A stretch of DNA of 64,000 nt from Protaetiibacter mangrovi (GTDB taxonomy: Bacteria > Actinomycetota > Actinomycetes > Actinomycetales > Microbacteriaceae). The stretch's first letter is position 1; every line of letters starts with the position of its first letter. The DNA is taken from the NCBI RefSeq assembly GCF_024752305.1, contig NZ_JANTHX010000003.1:248001-312000 (forward strand), read 5' to 3'. The position numbers and the translations under genes are program-made. Below the pieces are notes generated by a model. The model searched no databases, was not told the origin of the DNA, and worked only from the letters and a program-made list of their open reading frames with translations. Positions 45,832 through 53,641 of the stretch are shown one piece after another.

Positions 45832-45982
45832 CGGGCTCACCTCCTCGAGTCGTGTCACGGCCGAGACGAGCATACGCCGCCGTCGGCCCGCAGGGCGGCG
45901 CCCGCGACCGGCGATCTTACGAAGCGGTGACAGCGGCCCGGCCCGGCCGCTCGAGCACCGGGGATGCCGTGAGACTGAGCGG

Positions 45983-46786
45983 ATGGTCGACGTCTCTCGC
46001 GCACCCATCGCCGTGATCGGGGGGTCGGGGCTCTACGCGCTCGTCGGCGTCGACGCGCGCGTCGAGCAGGTACCCACACCCTACGGAGCCGTGGAGCTCA
46101 GCTGGGGTGAGCTGGCGGGCCGACGCGCGGTGTTCCTCCCCCGCCACGGACGCGACCACTCCGTGCCGCCGCACCTCATCAACGCCCGGGCCAGCATCTG
46201 GGCTCTCGCCGCCGCGGGCGTCCGGGCGATCATCTCGACCGCCGCGGTCGGCACCATCTCGTCGGCCCACCCGATCGGCTCCCTCACCCTCGTCGACCAG
46301 TACATCGACCGCACCCACGGTCGTGCCGACACCTTCTTCGACACCGGCTCGGTGCAGCACCTCGCCTCGGCCGACCCGTTCTGCCCGACCCTGCACCGCA
46401 TCGCGGCCGACGCGCTCGGCGACGAGGCGATCCGCGGCGGAACCGTCGTGGTGATCCAGGGCCCCCGGTTCTCCACCCGCGCCGAGTCGACATGGTTCCG
46501 GGCCGCCGGCGCGCATCTCGTGAACATGACCCTCTATCCCGAGGTGCCGCTCGCCGCCGAGCTCGGGATCGGCACCGTCACCCTCGCCTTCGCGACCGAC
46601 GACGACGCGGCCCCCGGTGACGACCCGGTGAACGCCGAGCTCGTCTTCGCACGGCTGGCCGCCGCCCAGCCCCGCATCGTCGCCGCGATCGGAACCATCG
46701 CCGCCGCCATCCCGGGCGACTACACCCCGCGGGAGCTCCTCTCCCCCGCCGCCGTCGCCGAGGTGCTCGGCCGGGAACCCCGATGA
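45983..46786 (+). CDS. mtnP: S-methyl-5'-thioadenosine phosphorylase (MTAP/PNP family)
   Basis: 267 aa. GGSGLYAL near residue 13, the phosphate/ribose segment FLPRHGRDHSVPPHLINARASIW near 51-73, STAAVGTI near 85 and VNMTLYPEVPLAAELGI near 175-191 (substrate-binding Met and Glu/Asp region) are those of the MTA/inosine phosphorylases. It would convert MTA to adenine and 5-methylthioribose-1-phosphate. No methionine-salvage genes are near; instead sugar-epimerase and glycosyltransferase genes follow in an overlapping operon, suggesting the methylthioribose is built into a glycan. GAGACT lies 6 nt before ATG. Confidence 0.88.
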   Translation: MVDVSRAPIAVIGGSGLYALVGVDARVEQVPTPYGAVELSWGELAGRRAVFLPRHGRDHSVPPHLINARASIWALAAAGVRAIISTAAVGTISSAHPIGSLTLVDQYIDRTHGRADTFFDTGSVQHLASADPFCPTLHRIAADALGDEAIRGGTVVVIQGPRFSTRAESTWFRAAGAHLVNMTLYPEVPLAAELGIGTVTLAFATDDDAAPGDDPVNAELVFARLAAAQPRIVAAIGTIAAAIPGDYTPRELLSPAAVAEVLGREPR

Positions 46787-47832
46787 GGGTTCTCGTCACG
46801 GGCGGCGCCGGCTTCATCGGCTCGGAGGTCGCGCGCTCCGCCGCCGCCGCCGGATGGCAGGTGCGCGTGCTCGACTCGTTGCGCGAGGACGTGCACGGCA
46901 GCCCCTCCCCTCCCCCGGGCGTCGACTTCCTCCGCGGAGACGTGCGTGATCCTCACATCCTGTCCGCGGCGCTGCACGAGGTGGACGTCGTCGCCCATCA
47001 GGCCGCCAAGGTGGGACTCGGCGTCGACATCGACGACGCCCCCGACTACGTCGGATCGAACGACCTCGGAACCGCGGTGCTGCTGGCCGCGATGGCCCGT
47101 AGCGGCGTCCGGCGCCTCGTGCTCGCGAGCTCCATGGTCGTCTACGGAGAGGGGGCGTATCGAGGTGCCGCGGGGCCCGTTCGTCCCGCCCCTCGCCGGG
47201 CGCGCGACCTCGACGCGGGACGGTTCGACCCGCTCGACGCCGAAGGGCGACCCCTCACGCCCGCGATGGTGCGCGAAGACGACCTGCTCGACCCGCGCAG
47301 CGTGTACGCCGCGAGCAAGCTCGCGCAGGAGCATCTGACCGCGGCGTGGGCCCACGCCACGGGTGGGACGGCGATCGCCCTGCGCTACCACAACGTCTAC
47401 GGCCCCGGGATGCCGCAGAACACCCCGTACGCGGGCGTCGCATCGCTCTTCCGGTCCGCGATCGAACGCGGGGAGGCGCCGCGCGTCTTCGAGGACGGTG
47501 CGCAGCGGCGCGACTTCGTGCACGTTCGCGACATCGCGGGAGCCAACGTCGCGGCGCTCGAGGCCACCGGCTCCCCCGCCGCGCAGCCGTTCCGCGCCTA
47601 CAACGTCGGCTCCGGCGAGGTGCACACGATCGGCGACCTCGCATCCGCGCTCAGCAGGCACTCGGCGGGTCCGGCTCCGATCGTCACCGGCCGGTACCGG
47701 ATCGGCGACGTGCGCCACATCACCGCCTCATCCGACCGCATCCGCGCCGAACTCGGGTGGACGCCGACGGTGGGATTCGACGAGGGGATGCGGGAGTTCG
47801 CCGCCTCGCCCCTGCGCGCGGCCGTGCGATGA
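46783..47832 (+). CDS. NAD-dependent nucleotide-sugar epimerase/dehydratase
   Basis: 349 aa extended SDR. LVTGGAGFIGSEVARSAAAAG near residues 4-24 binds NAD; SSMVVYGEG near 111 and YAASKLAQEHL near 171 give catalytic Ser, Tyr and Lys; RYHNVYGPGMPQNTPYAGV near 199 and RRDFVHVRDIAGA near 243 bind the nucleotide sugar. Length fits GalE-type epimerases. In this operon (after mtnP, before GT2 and DUF2064) it could invert a carbinol of an activated methylthioribose, for example ribo to xylo; this is inference from context. Confidence 0.87.
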   Translation: MRVLVTGGAGFIGSEVARSAAAAGWQVRVLDSLREDVHGSPSPPPGVDFLRGDVRDPHILSAALHEVDVVAHQAAKVGLGVDIDDAPDYVGSNDLGTAVLLAAMARSGVRRLVLASSMVVYGEGAYRGAAGPVRPAPRRARDLDAGRFDPLDAEGRPLTPAMVREDDLLDPRSVYAASKLAQEHLTAAWAHATGGTAIALRYHNVYGPGMPQNTPYAGVASLFRSAIERGEAPRVFEDGAQRRDFVHVRDIAGANVAALEATGSPAAQPFRAYNVGSGEVHTIGDLASALSRHSAGPAPIVTGRYRIGDVRHITASSDRIRAELGWTPTVGFDEGMREFAASPLRAAVR

Positions 47833-48482
47833 ACGAGGTCGACGTCGTTCTCCCGTGCCTCGACGAGGCCGAGGCGCTCCCGTGGGTGCTGTCCCGTCTG
47901 CCCGAGGGTTACCGCGCGATCGTCGTCGACAACGGATCGAGCGACGGTTCGGGCGAGGTCGCGCTCCGCCACGGCGCGGTCGTGGTGCGGGAGACGCGGC
48001 GCGGGTTCGGGGCGGCCGCGCACGCCGGACTGCTGGCCGCGGAGGCCCCGATCGTCGCCTTCTGCGACGCCGACGCCTCGATGGATCCCGCCGATCTCGT
48101 CGACGTCGTCGATCCCATCCGGTCGGGACGCCTCGATCTCGCCCTCGGCCGGCGGCGTGCCACGAGCGCTCGGGCATGGCCCCTGCACGCACGAGCCGCC
48201 AACGGTGCGCTCGCGCTGCTGCTGCGCCGCGCCACCGGTTTGCGGCTGCACGACCTCGGCCCCATGCGCGCGGCGCGACGGGCCGACCTGCTCGAGCTCG
48301 ACCTCCGCGATCGGCGCAGCGGCTACCCGCTGGAGGCCGTGCTGCGCGCGCACGAGGCCGGGTGGCGCATCGGCGAGGTCGACACCCCCTACTCCCCTCG
48401 CGTCGGCCGCTCCAAGGTGACCGGCACCGTGCGGGGCACGATCACCGCCGTCTCCGACATGTCGCGATTGCTGCGCGCATGA
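47829..48482 (+). CDS. GT2 glycosyltransferase, polyprenyl-phosphate sugar synthase-like
   Basis: 217 aa GT-A enzyme. VVLPCLDEAEALPWVL near residues 6-21, VVDNGSSDGSGEVA near 32-45, and AFCDADASMDP near 77 (DxD motif binding nucleotide-sugar metal) are standard. RRATSARAWP and LGPMRAARRADL follow as in dolichyl/polyprenyl-P sugar synthases, but the C-terminal membrane helices of full Dpm/DpgS proteins are missing. Predicted to load an activated sugar onto polyprenyl phosphate for the GT-C transferase at 53641. Overlaps both neighbours by 4 nt. Confidence 0.87.
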   Translation: MNEVDVVLPCLDEAEALPWVLSRLPEGYRAIVVDNGSSDGSGEVALRHGAVVVRETRRGFGAAAHAGLLAAEAPIVAFCDADASMDPADLVDVVDPIRSGRLDLALGRRRATSARAWPLHARAANGALALLLRRATGLRLHDLGPMRAARRADLLELDLRDRRSGYPLEAVLRAHEAGWRIGEVDTPYSPRVGRSKVTGTVRGTITAVSDMSRLLRA

Positions 48483-49108
48483 TCGACCTCGTCGTCATCG
48501 CCAAGGAACCTCTGCCGGGCCGCGCGAAGACCCGTCTGCACCCTCCGCTGTCGCTCGAGGAGGCGGCCGAGCTCGCCGCCGCGGCCATCGACGACACCCT
48601 CGCCGCCGTCGCCGACGTCCCGGCCGCACGACGCATCCTGCTGTTCGACGGGGCACGGCTCCCGCCGCGCGCTGCCGGATACCAGGTCGTCCCCCAGTCC
48701 TCCGGGGAGCTCGATGCGCGACTCGGGGCGATCTTCGACGAGCTGACCGCGCCGTGCGTGCTCATCGGCATGGACACCCCGCAGGTGACGGCTGAGCACC
48801 TCGCCCCCGCCTTCGACGGCTGGCCCGACGATGTCGACGCCTGGTTCGGTGCCGCGACCGACGGCGGGTACTGGGCACTCGGGATGCGCAACCCGCGAGG
48901 CGATCTCATCCGGGGCGTGCCGATGTCGCGATCGGACACCGGCCGCCACCAGCTCGCGCGCCTGCGGGGCGCCGGGCTGCGGGTGGGGATGCTCCCCACC
49001 CTGACCGACGTCGACACGATCGACGACGCCGTCTCGGTGGCGCGGACCGCGCCGGACACGGCGTTCGCGCGGCGCCTCAGCGAGCTGCTCGCGTCGCGCG
49101 ACGCCTGA
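48479..49108 (+). CDS. DUF2064 / TIGR04282-type CofC-like transferase
   Basis: 209 aa with a nucleotidyltransferase/GT-A fold: IDLVVIAKEPLPGRAKTRLHPPLS (residues 2-25, the KxPxPGxxKTRL signature), VLIGMDTPQVTAEHLAPAF near 97 (SDxP-like), GAATDGGYWALGMRNP near 122. The family is annotated as glycosyltransferase-like or CofC-like and occurs in arsenosugar and methylthioxylose loci. I infer nucleotidyl activation of methylthioribose-1-phosphate. Last gene of the mtnP operon; its 3' end overlaps a convergent gene by 32 nt. Confidence 0.85.
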   Translation: MIDLVVIAKEPLPGRAKTRLHPPLSLEEAAELAAAAIDDTLAAVADVPAARRILLFDGARLPPRAAGYQVVPQSSGELDARLGAIFDELTAPCVLIGMDTPQVTAEHLAPAFDGWPDDVDAWFGAATDGGYWALGMRNPRGDLIRGVPMSRSDTGRHQLARLRGAGLRVGMLPTLTDVDTIDDAVSVARTAPDTAFARRLSELLASRDA

Positions 49109-49544
49109 CGGCGAGGATCACCGCGATCGTCACCGCGGCGACGATGGCGATGCCCGCGTGCACGATCAGCAGGTTCCTCGCGTAGTCGAGAGGCAGGATG
49201 CTGGGGTTCGCGGTGCCGATCGCCTGCTTCACGATCTCGGGCGCCACGACGACCGTGACGATCACGGCCGCCGCGACCGCCGACTGCACGACGGCGAGCA
49301 CGGCGAAGGGGATGCCGCGCGTGCGCCGGACCACGACGGTGACCACGAACACCGCCATCGCGGCGAGCCCGTCGTGGAGCACGATGGCGCCGAGCAACCA
49401 GGAGACCACGCCGGGGTAGTCGGCCGGCCGCACATCCGTCAGGAAGAAGCCGACGCCCGCGAGCAGCAGCACCACGCCCACCGCGGCGACGACCGCGCGC
49501 CAGGCGGTGATCGCCCCCGCGTGCGGCAGCTCGCCGGCGCTCAT
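49077..49544 (-). CDS. four-helix membrane protein partner of the molybdoenzyme
   Basis: 155 aa, family not recognised. Four hydrophobic helices (residues about 13-34, 46-73, 80-104, 120-145). His residues occur within or at helix ends (LHDGLAAM, IVHAGIAI), so heme or quinone contact is conceivable. Its ATG overlaps the molybdoenzyme stop by one base (TGATG), indicating coupling; it may be an electron-transfer or anchoring subunit. The gene ends inside the convergent DUF2064 gene. Confidence 0.75.
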   Translation of the reverse strand: MSAGELPHAGAITAWRAVVAAVGVVLLLAGVGFFLTDVRPADYPGVVSWLLGAIVLHDGLAAMAVFVVTVVVRRTRGIPFAVLAVVQSAVAAAVIVTVVVAPEIVKQAIGTANPSILPLDYARNLLIVHAGIAIVAAVTIAVILAVRRRATRAAR

Positions 49545-50854
49545 CAGATCACCTCGAGCTTCGCGAGCCACTTGGTCTGGAGCACGCCCGGGCGCGCGGG
49601 CGCGATGATCCGCGCGGGGTAGCCGTGGTCCAGATCGAGGGGCTCCCCGTCGAGCTGCAGCGCGACGAGCGTCAGCTCGTCGCGCGCGAACTCGGGCGTC
49701 ATCTCGGTCACCCCGTAGCTGCCGTGCTGCTGCAGGCTCGTGATCCGCACCCGAGCGTCCTCGGGCGCCCCGACGGCGTCGAGCAGATCGCGCAGGCGCG
49801 GGCCGCGCCAGGCCGCGTACTGGCTCCAGCCCTCGACGCAGGCGATCGGCAGCCACGCGTCATGGTGCGGCAGCGCCGCGAGCTCCGCGTACGCGAAGCT
49901 GCGCACCGTGCCGCGGTTCGCGACCGTGAGCGTCCAGTCGGGGTCCATGGCCGACTCCTCGACGTCCGCGGCCTTCGCCGTGCGGTTCACCGGCAGCGAC
50001 TGCGGACCCACGCCGTTCTTGCGCGGCGCGAGCAGGTTGATCCCGTCGAGCGCCCGGAACGACTGCCCCGCCGTGAACGCGACCAGCACGCCCGCCGCGA
50101 CCCCGACCGCGGCGAAGAACCCGCGACGGCTCACGATCGCGCGCTCGTCAGGGGGTTCCGGGGCCGGTGCCCGGTCGATCCAGGCGAACAGGCGACCCGT
50201 CACCCCCGACTCCGGCCGGGAACCCGTGCGGCGCTGCAGCTCGTCGGGCGCGCCGAAGGGGTGATCCGGATCGGATGGCGACTCCGTCTCGCGCAGCCGA
50301 CCGTCGGCGTCGTATGCGTCACGCCGTCGCCAGTAGCGCGCGATGATCGGCAGCTTCACCGCGATGTGGATGGCGAGCGAGCCGACCACCACGAACGACA
50401 GGGCGAAGTGCACGTGCCGGAAGGAGAACGGGAAGAGCCCGTAGAACTGGTACGTGTTCAGCAGGCCGATCGTGATCTGCACGAGCGAGGCGCCGACGAA
50501 CAGGGCGATCGAGGCGCGCTCCACCAGGTGGGCGACGGAGCGCACCGGCGGGGTCTGGAAGAGCTGCGGGAACACGGCGTAGAGCTTCGCGAACAGCAAC
50601 GGGAGGCACACCAGGCCCGCGGTGATGTGCACCCCCTGGCTCGCCTGGTACAGCCAGCTGGGTCGCGTGGGGAACGTCATCCAGGGCGCCGGATCCTGAA
50701 GGGCGTGGCTGTACAGGCCGGTCGCGAAGCAGACCACGAACGCGATCCCGAGCAGTCGGCCGAGCACGACGGCGGTCCGCGCGTTGCGCGAGGGGGTGGC
50801 CAGCGCGTGGCGGAACTGGTGCAGCAGACGCTGCAGGCGCCAAGTCACGTGCAC
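49544..50854 (-). CDS. membrane molybdopterin oxidoreductase (sulfite oxidase/MsrP fold) with N-terminal cytochrome b-like domain
   Basis: 436 aa. Four N-terminal helices (about 26-49, 72-95, 113-134, 146-172) contain His at 50, 76, 147, 149 and 163; H149/H163 have the 13-residue spacing of b-type heme ligands. SRRGFF at 242-247 before a hydrophobic stretch is an internal twin-arginine-like motif. The C-terminal SUOX-fold domain has the Mo-ligand Cys339 in IACVEGWSQ. The molybdenum domain is thus predicted outside the membrane. GTG 50854 follows GAGGAGG. Substrate unknown; a thioether or sulfoxide fits the neighbouring methylthio-sugar genes. Confidence 0.87.
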   Translation of the reverse strand: MHVTWRLQRLLHQFRHALATPSRNARTAVVLGRLLGIAFVVCFATGLYSHALQDPAPWMTFPTRPSWLYQASQGVHITAGLVCLPLLFAKLYAVFPQLFQTPPVRSVAHLVERASIALFVGASLVQITIGLLNTYQFYGLFPFSFRHVHFALSFVVVGSLAIHIAVKLPIIARYWRRRDAYDADGRLRETESPSDPDHPFGAPDELQRRTGSRPESGVTGRLFAWIDRAPAPEPPDERAIVSRRGFFAAVGVAAGVLVAFTAGQSFRALDGINLLAPRKNGVGPQSLPVNRTAKAADVEESAMDPDWTLTVANRGTVRSFAYAELAALPHHDAWLPIACVEGWSQYAAWRGPRLRDLLDAVGAPEDARVRITSLQQHGSYGVTEMTPEFARDELTLVALQLDGEPLDLDHGYPARIIAPARPGVLQTKWLAKLEVI

Positions 50855-50939
50855 GTCCCGACCTCCTCGTCGTCGACACTACGGAGGCGTCCGGTCGGGC
50901 ACTCCCGTCAGATGTGACGAGCCGAAGACAATCGCGGCG

Positions 50940-52094
50940 TCAGGCGGCGACGGAGGTGTGCGACGGCAGCCGCACATCGAAGCGGCAGCCGCCCGGCACG
51001 TTCTGAACCGTGATCTGACCGAAGTGCGCCTCGACGATCCCCTGCACGATCGCCAGGCCCAAGCCCGCGCCCGCCGACGATCCCTCCAGCTGTCCCGGGG
51101 TCCGGGCCGACGTGGCCCGCCATCCCGCCTGGAAGATCTTCGACAGATCGTTCTCCGGGATCCCGCCTCCCGAATCCTCGACCGTGAGCACCACGTGCCC
51201 GTCCCCGTCGTGCCGCGCGGTCACCGAGATCTCACTGCCCTCCGGCGAGTGCTGGATGGCGTTGATCAGCAGGTTGCCGATCACCCGTGCAAGCTCCCGC
51301 GGGTCGCCGACGACGGTGAGCTCCCCACTGCTCGCTTCGCGCAGGCGGATCGACCGGGCCTCGGCCACCGCGCCGAGCTCGGCAACGGCATCGCTCACGA
51401 GGTCGTACAGCGACACGGGCTCCATGCTGAGCGAGAGCGTGCCCGACTGGATCTTCGAGAGCTCGAAGAGGTCGTCGACCATCGCCGAGAGGTGGTCGAC
51501 CTGCGATCGCATCTGCCGGTGGAAGCGCTGCGGGTCGGAGGCGAGTCCGTCCTCGAGTGCCTCCGCCATCGCCCGCAACCCCGCGAGGGGGGTCCGCAGG
51601 TCGTGGGCGATCCAGGCCACGAGCTCTCGACGCGACGCGTCGAGGGTGGCGACCTCCTCGCGCGCCTCGGCGAGCCTGCGGCTGGTGGTCGCGAGCTCCT
51701 CGGCGAGGCCCGCCAGCTCGGCACCGCCGGAGCCGGACTCCGCGAGCTCGATCCGTTCGCCGTCGCCGAGGGCGCGCGCCATCGACCGCAGCCGTGCGCT
51801 GTTGCGGGTGAAGGCGCGGCCCAGCAGCAGGGCGACGCCCACGGACACCACGGCGGACACGCCGGTGATCCACATCACGACGGTCAGGTCGTGCGACGAG
51901 ACGTACATCGCCTGCGCGACCGCGATGATGCCCACGACGACCGAGGCGATGGCCGACACGACCACGACGAGCACCTGCACGAGCATCGACGCCCGCCGCA
52001 GCACCCGCAGCGCGAGCAGCCCCGCCGCGCCGACGCAGACGGCGCAGGCGAGCGCGATCGCGGTGACGATCATCAGATCGGGAAGCGGCAGCAT
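50940..52094 (-). CDS. sensor histidine kinase
   Basis: 384 aa. Membrane helices near residues 7-29, 38-62 and 72-92 with only short outside loops, so it may sense within the membrane. A HAMP-like linker follows, then HisKA with WIAHDLRTPL (phospho-His164) and the ATPase boxes N (NLLINAIQHSPEGSE), G1 (EDSGGGIPENDLSKIF) and G2 (GAGLGLAIVQGIV). The response regulator lies 9 bp upstream; the molybdoenzyme lies 85 bp downstream on the same strand, so they may form one transcription unit. Confidence 0.93.
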   Translation of the reverse strand: MLPLPDLMIVTAIALACAVCVGAAGLLALRVLRRASMLVQVLVVVVSAIASVVVGIIAVAQAMYVSSHDLTVVMWITGVSAVVSVGVALLLGRAFTRNSARLRSMARALGDGERIELAESGSGGAELAGLAEELATTSRRLAEAREEVATLDASRRELVAWIAHDLRTPLAGLRAMAEALEDGLASDPQRFHRQMRSQVDHLSAMVDDLFELSKIQSGTLSLSMEPVSLYDLVSDAVAELGAVAEARSIRLREASSGELTVVGDPRELARVIGNLLINAIQHSPEGSEISVTARHDGDGHVVLTVEDSGGGIPENDLSKIFQAGWRATSARTPGQLEGSSAGAGLGLAIVQGIVEAHFGQITVQNVPGGCRFDVRLPSHTSVAA

Positions 52095-52103
52095 GGGTGC
52101 TCC

Positions 52104-52823
52104 TCACAGGTCCAGTCGGTATCCGACACCCCACACGGTCACGAGGATCGCCGGTTCGGTGGGGTCGTTCTCGATCTTCTCGCGCACGCGGCGCACCGTC
52201 ACCGTGACCGTCGACAGGTCGCCGAACTCCCAGTGCCAGACCGCGCGCAGCAGCTGCTCGCGGCTGAAGGCCTGGCGCGGGTGCTTGAGCAGGAACGCGA
52301 GCAGGTCGAACTCGCGCACCGAGAGCGCGAGCTCGCGCCCGTCGCGGCGCACCGTGCGAGCGCTCGGATCCAGCTCGAACGCCCCCAGCACGACCGCGGC
52401 CTCGGGGGTCAGGTCGGTGACGCTGCGCCGCAGGATCGACTGCACGCGCAGCACGAGCTCACGCGGGGAGAAGGGTTTGGTCAGGTAGTCGTCGGCACCC
52501 GCCTCGAGACCGTCGATGCGGTCGTCGGTCGCCGAGAGGGCGGTGAGCAGGATGATCGGCACGGCCGAGCGGGCGCGGATGCGACGGCACACCTCGACGC
52601 CGTCGATGCCGGGGAGCATCCGGTCGAGCACGATGAGGTCGGGGCGCCGGTTCGCCGCCGCCTCGAGGGCGGCGAACCCGTCGGACGCGATGTCGACGAG
52701 GTAGCCCGCGGCCCGCAGGTAGGTGCTCGCCACCTCGAGCACGGTGGGGTCGTCCTCGACGACGAGCACGCGGCGGTCCGCGAGCTCGGGGCGCGTCATC
52801 GTCGCGACTGCCGGATACTCCAC
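52104..52823 (-). CDS. OmpR/PhoB-family response regulator
   Basis: 239 aa. Receiver: EDD near 23-25, phospho-acceptor Asp67 in LIVLDRMLPG, Thr near 94 and Lys116 in TKPFSP. Winged-helix domain from about residue 145, ending VRRVREKIENDPTEPAILVTVWGVGYRLDL. Pairs with the kinase just downstream. GTG 52823 and ATG 52799 are both possible; TACTGT (52829-52834) is a candidate -10. It is divergent from the methyltransferase/GT-C unit across 122 bp, a likely regulatory target. Confidence 0.93.
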   Translation of the reverse strand: MEYPAVATMTRPELADRRVLVVEDDPTVLEVASTYLRAAGYLVDIASDGFAALEAAANRRPDLIVLDRMLPGIDGVEVCRRIRARSAVPIILLTALSATDDRIDGLEAGADDYLTKPFSPRELVLRVQSILRRSVTDLTPEAAVVLGAFELDPSARTVRRDGRELALSVREFDLLAFLLKHPRQAFSREQLLRAVWHWEFGDLSTVTVTVRRVREKIENDPTEPAILVTVWGVGYRLDL

Positions 52824-52933
52824 ACCTCACAGTAGAGTCCGCGGAGTGCCCTCGCGGGGCTTCGTCGGGCGCTTCCGGGCCTCCGTCCGCATTTCGTAAG
52901 GTTCCGGCCCTGCCGGTCCCCGTTCGCCCTTCC

Positions 52934-52939
52934 TACAGT
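52934..52939 (+). promoter_or_regulatory. candidate -10 (TACAGT) for methyltransferase/GT-C unit
   Basis: TACAGT lies 6 nt before the ATG at 52946, the leaderless spacing. No good -35 is seen, consistent with a need for an activator; the response regulator gene is divergent from here. Confidence 0.55.
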
Positions 52940-52945
52940 CGAGAG

Positions 52946-53641
52946 ATGGCCTCCGCGAGCTCCGAACTGCAGACGGCGAGCAGCTTCGGCTCCGGTCTGC
53001 GCGAACCGTACGGTCGGGCCCTGCGCGATCCGTCCCGGGTGCTCTACCTGCGCGATGCGCACCTCGACGCTCCGGCGGAACCGGTGCGGGTGGAGGTCGA
53101 GAGGTTCCTCGCCGCCGCCGACGCGGGCGACACCTCGCTCGTCGCCCAGACGGCCGGCCCCGTGCTCGACGTCGGCTGTGGCCCGGGGCGGATGGTGCGC
53201 GCGGCCATCATGGCGGGACATCTCGCGCTCGGCGTCGACGTGTCCGCGACGGCGGTCCGGCTGGGCCAGGAGCACGGCCTGCCGGTGCTGCGACGGTCGG
53301 TCTTCCAGAGCCTTCCCGCGGAGGGCGACTGGGGCACGGTGCTGCTGATCGACGGGAACATCGGCATCGGGGGCGACCCCGCCGTGCTGCTCGCGCGATG
53401 CGGTGAGCTCGTGGACGCGCCGACGGGCCGGATCCTCGTCGAAACGCATCCGGACCCCGTCCGCGATCGGATCTTCGTGGGCGTCGTGGTCGACGACCTG
53501 GACCACGAGAGCCTGCCGTTCCCGTGGGCCGAGGTGGGTGCGCGGGCGCTGCGCGCGTACGCCATCGCCGCGGGGCTCGTGACCGTCCGCGAGTGGACCG
53601 CCGGCGGGAGATCGTTCACCGAGCTGGCGCGGAGCGGATGA
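52946..53641 (+). CDS. class I SAM-dependent methyltransferase
   Basis: 231 aa Rossmann methyltransferase. VLDVGCGPGRMVRAAIMAG near residues 73-91 is SAM motif I, GVDVSATAV near 95 motif II and VLLIDGNIGIGGDP near 131 motif IV. Substrate unknown; clustering with the methylthio-sugar-like genes suggests a glycan or small-molecule target. ATG 52946 follows TACAGT by 6 nt. Its stop overlaps the GT-C start codon, so both proteins are made together. Confidence 0.87.
   Translation: MASASSELQTASSFGSGLREPYGRALRDPSRVLYLRDAHLDAPAEPVRVEVERFLAAADAGDTSLVAQTAGPVLDVGCGPGRMVRAAIMAGHLALGVDVSATAVRLGQEHGLPVLRRSVFQSLPAEGDWGTVLLIDGNIGIGGDPAVLLARCGELVDAPTGRILVETHPDPVRDRIFVGVVVDDLDHESLPFPWAEVGARALRAYAIAAGLVTVREWTAGGRSFTELARSG

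Noticed and set aside
48479-49108. DUF2064 protein considered as MobA (molybdenum cofactor guanylyltransferase) because a molybdoenzyme is adjacent
   Set aside because: It carries the KxPxPGxxKTRL signature of TIGR04282/CofC-like proteins and lacks the MobA LxGGxSxRMGxDK loop.
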